A DNA stretch of 64,000 nt from Enterococcus_K sp051713825. Lineage in GTDB: Bacteria; Bacillota; Bacilli; Lactobacillales; Enterococcaceae. The first letter of the stretch is position 1; each line of letters starts with the position of its first letter. The notes under the pieces were generated by a model. It worked only from the letters and a program-made list of their open reading frames with translations, was not told the DNA's origin and ran no database searches. This document shows positions 63,467 to 64,000 of the stretch, one piece after another. The stretch spans positions 2,852,001 to 2,916,000 of the forward strand of contig NZ_JBIOQR010000001.1 in the NCBI RefSeq assembly GCF_051713825.1, in the 5' to 3' direction. Position numbers and translations under genes: made by a program.

Positions 63467-63828
63467 AAGCGAGTATCTTATTTCCCCTATGGTTCCAAAA
63501 GATAGTTCTTTTCATTTTTTCTGAATCCTTCATCATCACAGACTATAGTCTTCATCATACTCGTTTCACTAGTTAAAAGTAGAAAGGCACTCCTATATAA
63601 CAAGGGATATCCTCAACTTCTTTTCGTGCCTATATAAGGATATATGAACAGTCTGATTAAAGCTTATAGAGTTAATAAAAACTTTACTATAGGAGTGCCG
63701 TTAGTCGACATTCGAAGAAAAAAATTACGCCAAAATAAGAGCATGGGACATAACTCAAAAAGTTATGTCCCATGCTCTTTTTATCCGAATAAACGGTTGG
63801 TTAGATCAAGTTAGTCCTTTTAAAGAGC
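63467..63828. other. Intergenic region between LysR gene and groEL, with a spaced inverted repeat
   Basis: The 12-base arms ggcactcctata (63586-63597) and tataggagtgcc (63688-63699) face each other across 90 bases, which also include a GGATATCC palindrome (63606-63613). No ORF of note lies inside. The rest carries the minus-strand copy of the repeat-derived hairpin (63739-63777). Confidence 0.5.
63735..63802 (-). repeat. 3' part of the dispersed repeat, reverse orientation, at the groEL end
   Basis: The hairpin arms 63739-63754 and 63762-63777 (gagcatgggacataac against gttatgtcccatgctc) plus ATCCGAATAAACGG (63783-63796) are the reverse of the start of this window. It lies 27 bases after the groEL stop and probably terminates that operon. 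Confidence 0.82.
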
Positions 63829-64000
63829 CTACATCATGCCGCCCATACCCATTGATGGATCCATTGGTGGCATTGCAGGTGCTTGTGGTTCTGGTTTGTC
63901 AGCAACGACTGCTTCTGTTGTTAATAATAAAGCAGCAACAGATGCGGCATTTTGTAGAGCTGAACGAGTTACTTTAGTTGGGTCAACGATTCCTGCTTCG
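63829..64000 (-). CDS. groEL: Chaperonin GroEL, C-terminal end (partial)
   Basis: Only the last 57 codons are in the window; the gene continues past 64000. The residues read EAGIVDPTKVTRSALQNAAS, followed by VAALLLTTEAVVADKPEPQA and the flexible Gly-Met tail DPSMGGMGGMM before TAG at 63829-63831. This is the universal GroEL C-terminus. The gene product forms the ATP-driven folding chamber with GroES. Confidence 0.98.
   Translation of the reverse strand, partial: EAGIVDPTKVTRSALQNAASVAALLLTTEAVVADKPEPQAPAMPPMDPSMGMGGMM

Noticed and set aside
1..64000. tRNA, rRNA, CRISPR, prophage or insertion-sequence genes
   Set aside because: Looked for on both strands. No tRNA-like cloverleaf with conserved TTCGA arm, no regularly spaced repeats of CRISPR type and no transposase or integrase motif was found.

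Overview
The window looks like chromosomal DNA from a low-GC lactic Gram-positive, most likely Enterococcus or a close relative. The evidence is AGGAGG-type ribosome binding sites, the murT-gatD pair, pepX, pncB-nadE, an EfrCD-like drug exporter, a CcpA-type cre site, and a GroEL C-terminus ending in a GGM repeat. The genus is inferred, not proven. No rRNA, tRNA, CRISPR array, transposase or phage genes are visible.

Layout. 1-7100: pepX, a TrkH/KtrB K+ channel subunit and murT-gatD (lipid II amidation). 7093-17861: a galactoside module with GH36 alpha-galactosidase, two ABC permeases, a sugar-binding lipoprotein, an aldose 1-epimerase and a giant DUF5107/TPR protein, with a divergent AraC regulator and a cre site over the operon promoter. 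No transporter ATPase is encoded here, so a shared MsmX-type ATPase elsewhere is likely. 17971-21014: a GH2 glycosidase, a divergent AraC regulator and a small membrane protein. 21307-24650: manA, a serine hydrolase and a VOC protein. 24808-29083: TetR plus a heterodimeric ABC exporter with one degenerate ATP site, behind a promoter with a tandem palindromic operator. 29450-34913: azoreductase, AI-2E transporter with a GutA-like orphan protein, 6-phosphogluconolactonase and several small genes.

35110-39917 is the most interesting accessory block. It holds six co-directional, mostly overlapping AT-rich genes: a secreted small protein ending WSPDSV, two membrane-anchored extracytoplasmic proteins, two multi-spanning proteins plus a third ABC-2-like one, and one ABC ATPase. 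It looks like an export or self-protection system for a secreted product, not one I can name.

40379-43283 holds a Ca2+/Mn2+-type P-type ATPase behind what reads as a complete yybP-ykoY (Mn2+) riboswitch with promoter and terminator. 43538-49821 carries ttcA, an LTA-synthase-like protein, pncB-nadE and a HAD phosphatase. 49959-50714 is a TipA-like MerR regulator with a 19-bp-spacer promoter and a strong internal start that would yield a free TipAS-like drug-binding domain. 51117-54925 has a nitroreductase divergent from a Crp/Fnr regulator, with a shared GTTGC-N4-GCAAC operator also in front of a YczE-like membrane protein, then a broken GNAT gene, a deoxyribosyltransferase-like protein and a DUF3916-like protein. 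55185-56264 is an S66 peptidase (MccF-like). 56513-63466 is a sulfur-acquisition cluster: TauABC/SsuABC-like transporter, CoA-disulfide reductase-rhodanese fusion, YeeE/YedE (TsuA-like) transporter and a divergent LysR regulator. The window ends inside groEL.

A dispersed intergenic repeat, ending in a long terminator-like hairpin, occurs whole or in part at least seven times and always behind genes.
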